A DNA stretch of 64,000 nt from Bacillus swezeyi (GTDB taxonomy: Bacteria > Bacillota > Bacilli > Bacillales > Bacillaceae): assembly GCF_001969815.1 (NCBI RefSeq), contig NZ_MRBK01000006.1:310001-374000 (forward strand), written 5' to 3'. This document shows positions 25,909 through 33,657 of the stretch, in pieces; positions within the stretch are counted from its first letter, which is position 1, and each line of letters starts with the position of its first letter. The notes below the pieces were generated by a model. That model made no database searches, had not been told where the DNA came from, and saw only the letters and a program-made list of their open reading frames with translations. Made by a program: the position numbers and the translations under genes.

Positions 25909-26256
25909 TACACCTAACTTGTCTTTCGCATTCTTCGGAATGTCGTCTTTCTCTACCTCTTCCCAAGACTTCACGCCTTTTTTATTTGAATAATATACAC
26001 GTAAAAATGCATCTTTTCGAAGGTTTTTGTCCGCAGTAAATTCCATTGTTTTTTCATGGCCATCCTCGTCAAAACCGGCTAACTTATAATTGAACATTTT
26101 ATATTCTTTGCCGTCATCAGTTTTTGAAACATCTTCTTTCCCATCAGCTGTAATTTGAACATAATATTGATCTGCTCCGAGCCGGTTCAGATTGCATCCT
26201 GACAACACTGCTGCAAATGCGATCACAAGACTGATCAATGCGATATGCCGTTTCAT
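25900..26256 (-). CDS. YxeA-family (DUF1093) lipoprotein
   Basis: The product has 118 residues. The signal peptide MKRHIALISLVIAFAAVLSG is followed by Cys in a lipobox LSGC, so it should be lipid-anchored outside the membrane. The mature domain has the family pattern QYYVQITADGKEDVSKTDDG, KEYKMFNYKLAGFDEDGHEK and an RVYYSNKKGVKSWEEVEKDD end. It is a paralogue of the 7398 gene, which keeps a membrane helix instead of a lipobox. ATG 26256 follows GAGGTGAAGAAT. TTACA-N4-TGTAA lies 82 bp upstream (26338-26351), as in the other copy. Confidence 0.88.
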   Translation of the reverse strand: MKRHIALISLVIAFAAVLSGCNLNRLGADQYYVQITADGKEDVSKTDDGKEYKMFNYKLAGFDEDGHEKTMEFTADKNLRKDAFLRVYYSNKKGVKSWEEVEKDDIPKNAKDKLGVKN

Positions 26257-26337
26257 ATTCTTCACCTCATTTATTTGTTCTTTCACGATTGTAAGCCTCT
26301 TTCTTCAAAGAAAAAATTGAATCATATGACAAGAACA

Positions 26338-26351
26338 TTACACTTTTGTAA
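26338..26351 (-). promoter_or_regulatory. TTACA-N4-TGTAA operator between yxeA-like and secreted-protein genes
   Basis: TTACA-AAAG-TGTAA on the minus strand matches the repeat before the other yxeA paralogue. A weaker copy (TTACA-ATCG-TGAAA) overlaps 26281-26294. The site is between divergent genes, so it could act on both. Confidence 0.55.
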
Positions 26352-26446
26352 GGTTAGCTGGCGGATATCGCCGCAACATGGAATGACAAATAATAATTTC
26401 CTTTTTATTGAAGTGGGTTTATAATGTGGAAAAAGGAGGGATCTTG

Positions 26447-26881
26447 ATGAAGAAAATGATGGTGATGCTGACGTTTGTCCTTTTGGCAGCCTGGAGTTTG
26501 AATGCCCAGCACACGCTGGCAAAAATCACAAAAGACGAAACAAAAGTGAGCTTTACAATGACTGAGGATAACAAAGGGTTTTTTATGGCGGACGGTACAA
26601 ACAGCAAGTACTATCCAACATGGCCATACTACAAATTTACGATATTTGATGCGGAAGGCTGTACACTCAACATCAAACTGCAGAGGATCACTTTATCCGG
26701 AAATGCGATAACGTTAAGTGAAAAAGAGTTCACGGGAAATCATTTGAATTTAAGTGCGGCAGATAAAGTAAGCGGAACACCATACCGAAATCATTATTTA
26801 GACATCACAAAGGTATCCGGCTGCGGTGACGTTATCATCAAAGGCTTTTACGGCTTTGAGCATGAAGTGCCGGACGATTAA
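26447..26881 (+). CDS. Secreted protein of unknown function
   Basis: The product has 144 residues. A Sec signal peptide (MKKMMVMLTFVLLAAWSLNA, then QHTLA) precedes a beta-rich mature domain with two cysteines (AEGCTLNIK and VSGCGDVIIK) that may form a disulfide. AAAGGAGG lies 8 bp ahead of the ATG at 26447. It is divergent from the yxeA-like lipoprotein gene and shares its operator region. No family is recognised. Confidence 0.8.
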   Translation: MKKMMVMLTFVLLAAWSLNAQHTLAKITKDETKVSFTMTEDNKGFFMADGTNSKYYPTWPYYKFTIFDAEGCTLNIKLQRITLSGNAITLSEKEFTGNHLNLSAADKVSGTPYRNHYLDITKVSGCGDVIIKGFYGFEHEVPDD

Positions 26882-26977
26882 AATAACTTCTGCTAGTGTC
26901 CTTTTTTTCAAGGCTATTCATTTCGTTTGAAGCGATGTTAAGATCTTCATAAAATCGATAAGGAAACGAAACCGCCA

Positions 26978-27000
26978 AAGGGGCAGAGCCCCTCTTTTTT
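26978..27000 (+). terminator. Intrinsic terminator
   Basis: GGGGC-AGA-GCCCC is followed by TCTTTTTT, about 100 bp after the secreted protein gene and facing the convergent DUF4177 gene. Confidence 0.8.
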
Positions 27001-27019
27001 AGTGTGTTTTGAGAAATGA

Positions 27020-27205
27020 TCAGGCATCTCTTTCAAATATCAGCTCAAAATAAGCCGCTGTCCCATATCCGGAAGTCCCTGGTGCGAAAATTTGAACGAA
27101 TTTCCATCCTTCTTGGGCGTAATCATGGATGATTTGCTGATAATCTTCTTTTGGTTTTTTATTGAACGAGCTTAATTCTACTTTTACAAATTGATATTCT
27201 TTCAT
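27020..27205 (-). CDS. DUF4177 family small protein
   Basis: The product has 61 residues. The sequence [40 protein letters not shown] and [20 protein letters not shown] fits the DUF4177 family, one beta-alpha-beta unit with the EGW(K/R)(F/L)VQIF core. Function is unknown; it is cytoplasmic and lacks catalytic residues. ATG 27205 is chosen because AGGAGGG lies 9 bp ahead. Confidence 0.85.
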   Translation of the reverse strand: MKEYQFVKVELSSFNKKPKEDYQQIIHDYAQEGWKFVQIFAPGTSGYGTAAYFELIFERDA

Positions 27206-27366
27206 TTCAAAATCCCTCCTTTTCATGTTTATACGGTGAAAATGCGAATAGGTTTCTTTTGGATGGAGCAGGCCTTGAGATCATTACTGAAAAAGAAGGG
27301 GTGAATACCAGAGTGGACTAAGTATATGTGTGTATTTCTTAAGTACTTACATAAGGGAGAAAACAA

Positions 27367-27906
27367 ATGAAAAAACAGCACAGGCTATTGTTTAGTGCCA
27401 TTATTCTACTCATTTTATGCTCTGCCGCCTGTTACGCTCTTTATCAGCATGTCGCAAAAGAGGCGGAACAGAAGGGAGGGGCAGTGCTTCGCCAGCCAGC
27501 TGCAAATTTTAGGCTGCCGGCAGTAAACGGTAGTGAAATAGAGCTGAAAAACCTTCAAGGAAAGGCTGTTCTTGTGAACTTTTGGGGGTCTTTCTGCGAA
27601 CCTTGCAAAAGGGAAATGCCTGCCATTCAAAAAGCCTATGACCGTTATAAAGAAGCCGGTTTTGAAGTGGTTGCTGTCAATGTTCAGGAATCAAAGGCTG
27701 CGGTCAAACATTTTTTTGATCATCACGGTTTGTCCTTTCCGGCGGCATTGGATCAAACGGCTGAAGTCTACCGCTCATGGGAGATTTTCTATTTGCCTGC
27801 TTCTATATTTATTAATCCGGACGGTGTTATCGAGCGTATGTATGTTGGAGAAATGTCAGCCCGGCAGCTGGATCAATGGATAAACGAGCTGTTGAAAAAC
27901 ACTTGA
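27367..27906 (+). CDS. ResA-like membrane-anchored thiol-disulfide oxidoreductase
   Basis: The product has 179 residues. One N-terminal membrane anchor (about residues 7-26) precedes a thioredoxin-like domain with the redox site WGSFCEPCKREMP (CEPC, as in ResA, near residue 75) and the cis-proline loop FYLPASIFINPDG. It should face outside and reduce disulfides, for example apocytochrome haem sites or spore or envelope proteins. The true ResA is normally encoded with resBCDE; this copy stands alone, so it is a paralogue. No terminator was seen downstream. Confidence 0.85.
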   Translation: MKKQHRLLFSAIILLILCSAACYALYQHVAKEAEQKGGAVLRQPAANFRLPAVNGSEIELKNLQGKAVLVNFWGSFCEPCKREMPAIQKAYDRYKEAGFEVVAVNVQESKAAVKHFFDHHGLSFPAALDQTAEVYRSWEIFYLPASIFINPDGVIERMYVGEMSARQLDQWINELLKNT

Positions 27907-28053
27907 AAGGGGAATTGCCTGCGTCCTTTTGAAATAGCAGCCGCTTTTTAACTGCCTCTTTTCCGGACTGGATTCATTTCAAATTCAAGTATAGACAAAC
28001 ACCTATTTCTCTTTTCTGTCATAAGGTAGCTCTGGAAAGGAGGAGCGGTACAG

Positions 28054-28917
28054 ATGTTTTTTCATATTAAAGAATTGCAGTATCATGCAAAACCCGAAAA
28101 GCCTGATGCCTTATTTGCGAAAAAGCTGCAGGAAATACTAGGGGGGCAGTTTGGAGAAATCTCAGTTGCCTTGCAATATCTTTTTCAAGGCTGGAATGTC
28201 CGGGGAAATGGCAAGTACAAGGATTTGCTAATGGATACAGGGGCGGAGGAACTGGCCCATATTGAAATGCTGGCGACGATGATTGCGCGCTTGTTGGACG
28301 GAGCGCCTGTAGGCGATCTTGAAAAAGCGGCAAAAGATCCAGTTATCGGTGCCATTCTTGGAGGGATGAATCCGCAGCATGCGATTGTATCAGGGCTCGG
28401 AGCTATGCCGGCAGACAGTGTTGGGAACCGCTGGACCGCTGATTATATTATTGCTAGCGGCAATTTGCTCGCCGACTTTCGGGCAAATTTAAACGCTGAA
28501 TCACAAGGACGCCTCCAGGCTGTTAGACTCTACGAAACAACAACAGACCGCGGCGTCAAGGATATGCTGTCCTGGCTGATTGCCAGAGATACGATGCATC
28601 AAAATCAATGGATTGCGGCCATCAAGGAGCTGGAGGCAAAAGAAAATGTCGTCGTTCCAAGCACCTTCCCGAGGCGTCTCGAAAAAAGAGAAGTGTCCCA
28701 CGTCTTATTTAATTTCTCGAGAGGAAATGAGAGCGCCGCCGGCAGATGGGCACATGGAACGAGCCTGGATGGAGAAGGTGTGTTTCAATATGTTGAACAG
28801 CCGCAGCCGCTCGCAAAAAAGCCGATACTACAACCAGCCCCTTCTTATATACATGATACACCGCCTTCGGTCATTAAAAATCATGGGGCTGAAGCGCCGC
28901 CTCCACATCTGTATTGA
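28054..28917 (+). CDS. ydbD: Manganese (non-haem) catalase
   Basis: The product has 287 residues and converts H2O2 to water and oxygen at a di-manganese site. The ligands are visible in a four-helix bundle: Glu in GGQFGEISVALQYLFQGW, Glu/His in TGAEELAHIEMLATMI, Glu in NLNAESQGRLQAVRLYE, and His in RDTMHQNQWIAAIKELE. The Pro-rich C-terminal tail (about residues 245-287) is typical of the Bacillus YdbD/CotJC-like group. The ydbD name is by resemblance; another paralogue (YjqC type) cannot be excluded. GGAAAGGAGG lies ahead of the ATG. General-stress control is expected, but I saw no clear SigB boxes. Confidence 0.9.
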   Translation: MFFHIKELQYHAKPEKPDALFAKKLQEILGGQFGEISVALQYLFQGWNVRGNGKYKDLLMDTGAEELAHIEMLATMIARLLDGAPVGDLEKAAKDPVIGAILGGMNPQHAIVSGLGAMPADSVGNRWTADYIIASGNLLADFRANLNAESQGRLQAVRLYETTTDRGVKDMLSWLIARDTMHQNQWIAAIKELEAKENVVVPSTFPRRLEKREVSHVLFNFSRGNESAAGRWAHGTSLDGEGVFQYVEQPQPLAKKPILQPAPSYIHDTPPSVIKNHGAEAPPPHLY

Positions 28918-29002
28918 CAAATTGCCTGCATCCCCTTAGGTCATAATTCGGATCAAAGGAGAATAGCTATATTGAAGAATGGCTTTTTAAGGGGGCGCGA
29001 GA

Positions 29003-29803
29003 TTGAAAACATATAAGGAAACGGCGGTCTTTGAACATAAGTTTTGGCTTCAGGTCATGGGGGATCACGCCCGTTTTATTTTGGATTCTTTAGCTGAAAA
29101 AGAAAAGGAAGATATTCAGCAGGCGAAACGGTTTAAGCAAACATTTGATGTATTGCTTAAAAAAGTGAATACTTCGGCTGATTTGTATTCCTTGACTCTG
29201 GAAGCAGAAGACTATGTCCTTCAGTTTAGGAAATTCAAACTTTCTATCATTAAAAGGCATTTAACAGGAGATATTAAAATTCATCTTTCCCCAACTTTCA
29301 TCAATCATATGGTAAATGAGCTTGAAGAATATCTGCTGATCATGAAATATCTGAAAAAGCGGGAAGCACCGCCCGTTTTTCATGAGCTTCACCATCATAT
29401 GCTGTGGCTGATGGATGCGGCCGGACATGCCGGAGCGATCGCCGATGAACTTGATGCGGTTGAAAAGCGGCTGAAAGAAAAGAGCCAAGGGTTTGTAAAA
29501 CATTTTGAGCAGTTTTATATAAAATCCGTGGAATTAACCGGCTACCTGAGAGCCAATGTGGAATCCTTTCCGGCTCTCAGAAAAATGAACAAAGATGTGA
29601 AGCTTGAAATAGAATTATTCAGAACATTTTTAAATGAAGTAGAAGAATTAGAATTGACAGAGCAGATGCTCGGGACATTTTCAGCGCTCATGGCCGATCA
29701 TATGATGAGGGAAGAATGCTATTATTTAATGAAAATCGCAGAATCGACAAATGCGCAAAAACCTGCGTGTGATCCAGCAAAACCAAGACTTCAGGAAAAG
29801 TAA
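29003..29803 (+). CDS. DUF2935 family protein
   Basis: The product has 266 residues and is mostly helical. It has two related four-helix halves with metal-ligand-like pairs: EHKFWLQVMGDHARFILDSL near the start, HELHHHMLWLMDAAGHAGAI in the middle, and LMADHMMREECYYLMKIAES at the end. The pattern fits DUF2935, a Bacillus family with a ferritin-like fold and no defined reaction. The TTG start follows GGGGGCG. It lies 85 bp after the Mn catalase gene with no terminator between, so the two are likely co-transcribed. Confidence 0.75.
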   Translation: MKTYKETAVFEHKFWLQVMGDHARFILDSLAEKEKEDIQQAKRFKQTFDVLLKKVNTSADLYSLTLEAEDYVLQFRKFKLSIIKRHLTGDIKIHLSPTFINHMVNELEEYLLIMKYLKKREAPPVFHELHHHMLWLMDAAGHAGAIADELDAVEKRLKEKSQGFVKHFEQFYIKSVELTGYLRANVESFPALRKMNKDVKLEIELFRTFLNEVEELELTEQMLGTFSALMADHMMREECYYLMKIAESTNAQKPACDPAKPRLQEK

Positions 29804-29829
29804 AACCATCGGTTTTGCTTTATTTTTTT
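29802..29829 (+). terminator. Terminator of the catalase-DUF2935 unit
   Basis: AAAACC-ATC-GGTTTT is followed by GCTTTATTTTTTT, and overlaps the DUF2935 stop codon. Confidence 0.75.
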
Positions 29830-29988
29830 GCGCGGAAACAGGGCATCTAACAATTCATACATCTGATGATACAGCCTGATATATGTTAAGATGGCAAATA
29901 GCATCATTTTTTTGTTGTTATATTCAGAATACATAAACAGTCCCGTCCGCGTTCTTTTTTTGACTTCAGAAAGAACGGAGGATTTTGA

Positions 29989-30334
29989 TTGAAGATCAGG
30001 AAAATCAAAATATCAGATGGAGAAAACGTTCTCAAGCTGTGTCAAAGATTAGATCAAGAATCCGAGTTCATGATGTATGAACCGGGAGAGCGCCAAATAG
30101 AACAGGTTGTCAGCCAGCTCGTCTCAGATCTTTGTATGTGAGCGGAACGGGAGATGAATCGGATATATAACGGCGATCAGAGGACAAGCTAATAGAATAC
30201 GCCATCGTGCCCATATTGTAATAGGCATTCTTCAAGCGTATACAGGACAGGGAATAGGTATCCGCCTCTTTATGCATTCGATGATGGTGAATGGAACGTG
30301 TGTTGATGAGTATTTCATGGCCGAATTCATATAA
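29989..30334 (+). pseudogene. GNAT acetyltransferase, frameshifted
   Basis: A TTG at 29989 with GGAGG ahead begins LKIRKIKISDGENVLKLCQR, LDQESEFMMYEPGERQIEQV, and stops at 30140. The frame shifts at about 30120 (VSGTGDESD) and again at about 30162 to give GYITAIRGQANRIRHRAHIV, IGILQAYTGQGIGIRLFMHS, which holds the acetyl-CoA loop TGQGIG, ending early at TAA 30334. The pieces match one GNAT enzyme truncated at the C-terminus; it should be inactive. Confidence 0.75.
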
Positions 30335-30353
30335 AAGGGAATGGAGGTATCTT

Positions 30354-30656
30354 ATGAAGGACGAGCACCGCAAGATCATGTCCGCTGTCAGCTATTATAA
30401 AACCGAGCGAACCATTGATGGCAATCAGCAGCATTATACGAAAAAACAGTATGATATTTACTTATATGAAGACAAAATTTTAACAGGGAACCGCCATTTT
30501 TCTTTGGAGCATGTCAATGATGTATCATACAGGCCTATTTCGGATGCTGGTTTGCTTTACCTTCATACAAATCAAGGGGTATTTGCATTTGAAGTGGATG
30601 TTGATCCGGCGCATTTTATCAAATCTTATAAAAAACTGAAAAATTCAATTAAATAA
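30354..30656 (+). CDS. Small hypothetical protein (100 aa)
   Basis: This is a cytoplasmic protein with no signal peptide or helix spanning the membrane. The alternation of strands (QYDIYLYEDKILTGNRHFSL, GLLYLHTNQGVFAFEVDVDP) and a C-terminal helix (PAHFIKSYKKLKNSIK) suggests a PH-like fold, as in many Bacillus membrane-associated hypotheticals. The ATG at 30354 has TGGAGG 7 bp ahead; upstream in-frame starts lack one. Its function is unknown. It follows the broken acetyltransferase and may once have shared its transcript. Confidence 0.65.
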   Translation: MKDEHRKIMSAVSYYKTERTIDGNQQHYTKKQYDIYLYEDKILTGNRHFSLEHVNDVSYRPISDAGLLYLHTNQGVFAFEVDVDPAHFIKSYKKLKNSIK

Positions 30657-30991
30657 ATTACAATATATATGCAGTTTTTAGCAGTAAATGCTAGAATGAA
30701 TGTTGGGATTTTTGCGGAAGGGTGTACATGCGTGCCGTCAGAAAGTACTTTTAAGCAGAAATTTACATACCGTTTGGCCTTGTTGAATTCATTATAGTTA
30801 CCAGGCTTATGTCACTTGGCGCTGTTTGCTTTTCACTGCTATGCTTGAAAAGAGCGCCCATTCAGTCTGTTGGTGCAGGTTTTAAGTGCCTTTTCCAATT
30901 TTCTTTAAAAATAATAGTCCTTGGCGTTTACAGATTTTCTAAATCCATACCGATTCATTTTCAATTAGAGAAGAGAGGACAGGACAGCTTA
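30657..30991. other. Intergenic stretch before TetR gene
   Basis: A frame runs upstream of the TetR start, but it lacks a ribosome binding site and looks accidental. No operator-like palindrome was found. Confidence 0.4.
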
Positions 30992-31597
30992 ATGAAAAAG
31001 AACACACAGAATACGATTCAAAAAATCGTAGATGCCGGATATCATCTGTTTGCTCAAAATGGATATTCGGCAACATCTGTAGATGAGATCATGAAAGAAG
31101 CCGGATACTCCAAAGCTACATTTTATTTATATTTCAAATCTAAGGAGACGCTGTTTCTACATATTATGAATGAGCAGATGGAAGAGCGGTTTCAAACCAG
31201 TATGAGATGTTTTCAGAAAAAGAATTTGAGGGGACTGCTGACAGGAATTGAACACTTGATTCAAACGACAAATAAGGAGCATTCGACAGCTTTGTTTTTG
31301 GAATTTATGGCAAACAGCCACAGATACCCTGAAATTCAGAGGAAAATGTCTTTGTTATATGAACGGTGGAGAGAGTTTTTTGTCGTTTTGATTGAGCAGC
31401 TTCAGGAGGAAGGGATCGTTCAAAACCAGCTTCATCCAAGAGTGATGGCAACAACATTGATTTCGATTTTTAACGGCTATAACAACCAACATTATGCAGA
31501 CCCCTCGATTAATAAACAGGAACAGCTCCAATCCATCATTTTTTTGCTCAACCCAAAAATATATTCCCAAATTAAACAAAAAATAATGAATATATAG
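30992..31597 (+). CDS. TetR-family regulator
   Basis: The product has 201 residues. The helix-turn-helix lies at about residues 26-46 (SVDEIMKEAGYSKATFYLYF), and the C-terminal domain is all-helical with EFMANSHRYPEIQRKMSLLY, common in regulators of efflux or fatty-acid genes. ATG 30992 is preferred over longer versions because the domain begins right there (MKKNTQNTIQKIVDAGYHLF). AGAGAGG lies upstream with wide spacing. No divergent or downstream target is adjacent; the kinase next door is convergent, so the target is elsewhere. Confidence 0.85.
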   Translation: MKKNTQNTIQKIVDAGYHLFAQNGYSATSVDEIMKEAGYSKATFYLYFKSKETLFLHIMNEQMEERFQTSMRCFQKKNLRGLLTGIEHLIQTTNKEHSTALFLEFMANSHRYPEIQRKMSLLYERWREFFVVLIEQLQEEGIVQNQLHPRVMATTLISIFNGYNNQHYADPSINKQEQLQSIIFLLNPKIYSQIKQKIMNI

Positions 31598-31635
31598 CAG
31601 GATGCTAAAATAGCTGCCGGCTCGGCCGGCGGCTT

Positions 31636-31822
31636 CAGGGTGTCGCTAAACCCTCACATTTGTTGTCAGGCCTGCTGGGTCCGTGCTCACGAATAAGAAA
31701 GGAACGGATGCTACAGCTCTGCCGCCTTGTCTGAACGCCGCATTCTGTGAAAGTCAGCTCTGTGTCCGTCCTTCCTGAACTGCGATGTTCTGAATCACGC
31801 TTTAAAAAGCATGGCAAAATCC
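31636..31822 (+). repeat. Dispersed repeat, copy 1 (long form)
   Basis: It shares blocks with 44648-44780: GTGTCG.(C)AAACCCTC, GTTGTCAGGCCTG, GTGCTCACGAAT, CTTCCT..ACTGC and AATCACGCT, in the same order. This copy has about 50 extra bases in the middle. It lies between convergent genes (TetR and kinase). Neither strand codes convincingly. It may be a non-autonomous element or a structured RNA-type repeat. Confidence 0.7.
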
Positions 31823-31844
31823 GCCGGAATACAGCTCATTCTGC

Positions 31845-32381
31845 CTATGCGAGGCGTGCCTCCGACTCTGCCCTTTTTATAATTTCAGCCGCTGTTTCTT
31901 CTGGGGTCAAATCAGATGAATCGATCCAAAGTCCTGATTTTGGATTTTCATTTTTCAGGATGTTATAAAGAGGTTCGATTTCCCAATTGGAATAGCCTGT
32001 TTTGTTTCGCAGCTTTTCTCTCTCCATAATAGCCTTGACATTCGGGTTTAGCGTAATAAAGTAAAGAGGCTTTGCTGCAAAGCTTTCAAGAAAGGAATGA
32101 ACCGCTTTTCCCAAATAGATGTCCTGTAAAACGACGGCGAACCCTTCTTTGTAATACATTTCTGCGACTTTTGCCGCGATAGTGTAGCGAAGCTTCAACT
32201 GTTCTGCCGCACCTTGCGGATCATCTGGTGACATGTCAATGCTTCCTTTCACAATCATCTTTCGAAATAGATCTCCCCGGACATGAACACTTTGTTCAAA
32301 TTGTTCGGACAGCAATTGAGCAATCGTCGATTTTCCCGAGGCCATGATCCCGGTGACAATATAAATTCCCTTATTTAACAT
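31845..32381 (-). CDS. P-loop kinase/phosphotransferase
   Basis: The product has 178 residues. Walker A is GIMASGKST (residues 11-19), after the strand KGIYIVT. An aspartate-containing HVRGDLFRKMIV segment and a FITLNPNVKAIMEREKLRNK lid-type region follow, as in chloramphenicol-phosphotransferase-like and gluconate-kinase-like small P-loop enzymes. The substrate is unknown. The start at 32381 (MLNKGIYI) is chosen because GGGAG lies 8 bp upstream; the in-frame extension adds nothing family-like. It is convergent with the TetR gene. Confidence 0.8.
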   Translation of the reverse strand: MLNKGIYIVTGIMASGKSTIAQLLSEQFEQSVHVRGDLFRKMIVKGSIDMSPDDPQGAAEQLKLRYTIAAKVAEMYYKEGFAVVLQDIYLGKAVHSFLESFAAKPLYFITLNPNVKAIMEREKLRNKTGYSNWEIEPLYNILKNENPKSGLWIDSSDLTPEETAAEIIKRAESEARLA

Positions 32382-32508
32382 CTGCATCACTCCCGCCCAG
32401 AATAAAGAGCCTCCTGAAACCATATAAGTTGATGATGAAACATTTTAATGTTCTTCTCTCAGCTGCGGTCAAATTCCTTCTGAATCATCACAGCTCTTAT
32501 AAAAAAAA

Positions 32509-32534
32509 TGAAACTTTAAGTTCATATGAACGTA
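32509..32534 (+). promoter_or_regulatory. SigW-type promoter
   Basis: TGAAAC (32509-32514), exactly 16 bp, and CGTA (32531-32534) match the SigW consensus as I know it (TGAAAC-N16-CGTA). It lies 67 bp before the 46-aa gene. Confidence 0.75.
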
Positions 32535-32600
32535 AACATAAGTGAAATGATTTTAAAGTCATACGAATTAATCAACAGCAGGTAAAAGGGGTGAACAAAA

Positions 32601-32741
32601 GTGAAAGTCATGATCGGCTCCATCATACTTCTTTTTATTATCGGGTTTGGAGTATGGCTTATGTTAAGCCCGCTTTTTAAAAAAGTCGGGAGCGGAGCAA
32701 GCAAAATCAAGAAAACGCTGGAGGATGACCGAGATGAATGA
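32601..32741 (+). CDS. 46-aa membrane protein upstream of SPFH gene
   Basis: The GTG at 32601, with AAAAGGGG 8-9 bp ahead, encodes MKVMIGSIILLFIIGFGVWL, MLSPLFKKVGSGASKIKKTL and EDDRDE: one membrane helix with a basic then acidic cytoplasmic tail. It overlaps the SPFH gene by 8 bp and lies directly behind the SigW-type promoter, so the two form an envelope-stress operon. It may help anchor or regulate the SPFH protein. No family is recognised. Confidence 0.75.
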   Translation: MKVMIGSIILLFIIGFGVWLMLSPLFKKVGSGASKIKKTLEDDRDE

Positions 32742-33567
32742 AAAACAAACCAAAAAGAACAAAAACAAAGCATTACTTGGCGGAATTATTGTCGCCGCCG
32801 CTTTAATTGTGGCGGGATTTACGGCTTCGCTTTTCATAGAAAAAATCCCGAACGGCTATGTCGGGGTCGTCTATTCCCCAAATGGCGGTGTGAAATCAGA
32901 AACGCTTGATCAGGGATGGCACTTTGTCGGACTGTTTGACAAAGTCACAAAATATCCGGTTCGGATGCAGACTGTAAACAATCAGGATATTCAAGTGGCA
33001 ACCTCAGACGGAAAAAACATTTCGATGGATATTGCCTATAACTATGTCGTACAGCCTGATAAAGTCGTAGAATTGTTTAATAAATTCGGAGCGGTCGATA
33101 TTGGATCGATAGAAAACAGCTATCTGAAAACGAGATTATGGGATGCTGCAAGAAAGTCAATTTCAAAATACTCCGTGATTGATACCTACGGAGAAAAGTC
33201 ATCCGATGCGGCCGCAGAAGTGCAAAAAACATTTGCCGATGATATGAAGAGGCTCGGGTTTGTGATTGATGACTTAACCCTTGGGGTTCCAAAGCCGGAT
33301 AAAGCAACACAAGAAGCGATTGACGCGCGCGTGAAGTCTTCGCAAGAGCTCGAAAGAACGCAGACAGAGCTTAAGATCGCCGAAGCGGAAGCGAAAAAGA
33401 AAAAAATTGAAGCTGAAGGTATCGCCGAGTACAATGAAATTATTAAAAAATCAATGTCAGATGAAATGATTCAATATCAGTGGATCCAAAAATGGGACGG
33501 AAAAATGCCGAAAGCCACGGGCTCCAATTCGTTAATTCAGCTGCCTAAAGATGACGCCGGCAAATAA
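32734..33567 (+). CDS. SPFH/prohibitin-family membrane protein
   Basis: The product has 277 residues. One N-terminal membrane helix (about residues 11-31) is followed by an SPFH/Band-7 domain (about residues 35-200, GYVGVVYSPNGGVKSETLDQ, GWHFVGLF). A charged coiled-coil follows (ELERTQTELKIAEAEAKKKK, near residues 205-235). SPFH proteins oligomerise on membranes and organise proteases, lipid domains or stress responses. The ATG at 32734 is preferred, as GGAGG is 9 bp ahead and inside the upstream gene. It is prohibitin-like rather than a FloA/FloT flotillin. The SigW-type promoter suggests a role in cell-envelope stress. Confidence 0.88.
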   Translation: MNEKQTKKNKNKALLGGIIVAAALIVAGFTASLFIEKIPNGYVGVVYSPNGGVKSETLDQGWHFVGLFDKVTKYPVRMQTVNNQDIQVATSDGKNISMDIAYNYVVQPDKVVELFNKFGAVDIGSIENSYLKTRLWDAARKSISKYSVIDTYGEKSSDAAAEVQKTFADDMKRLGFVIDDLTLGVPKPDKATQEAIDARVKSSQELERTQTELKIAEAEAKKKKIEAEGIAEYNEIIKKSMSDEMIQYQWIQKWDGKMPKATGSNSLIQLPKDDAGK

Positions 33568-33609
33568 AGCTTTAAAAAACCCCTTATTTTTAAGGGGTTT
33601 TTTAAAGCT
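33568..33609. terminator. Perfect bidirectional terminator
   Basis: An 18-bp perfect stem (AGCTTTAAAAAACCCCTT / AAGGGGTTTTTTAAAGCT) has a 6-base loop. It directly follows the SPFH stop codon. Confidence 0.95.
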
Positions 33610-33657
33610 GATATAAAATAAAGAATAGTGAGGAACACATTCAGAAAGGGGGAATAA

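Noticed and set aside
27907-28053. SigB promoter for the Mn catalase gene
   Set aside because: No GTTT/GGGTAT pair with proper spacing was found.
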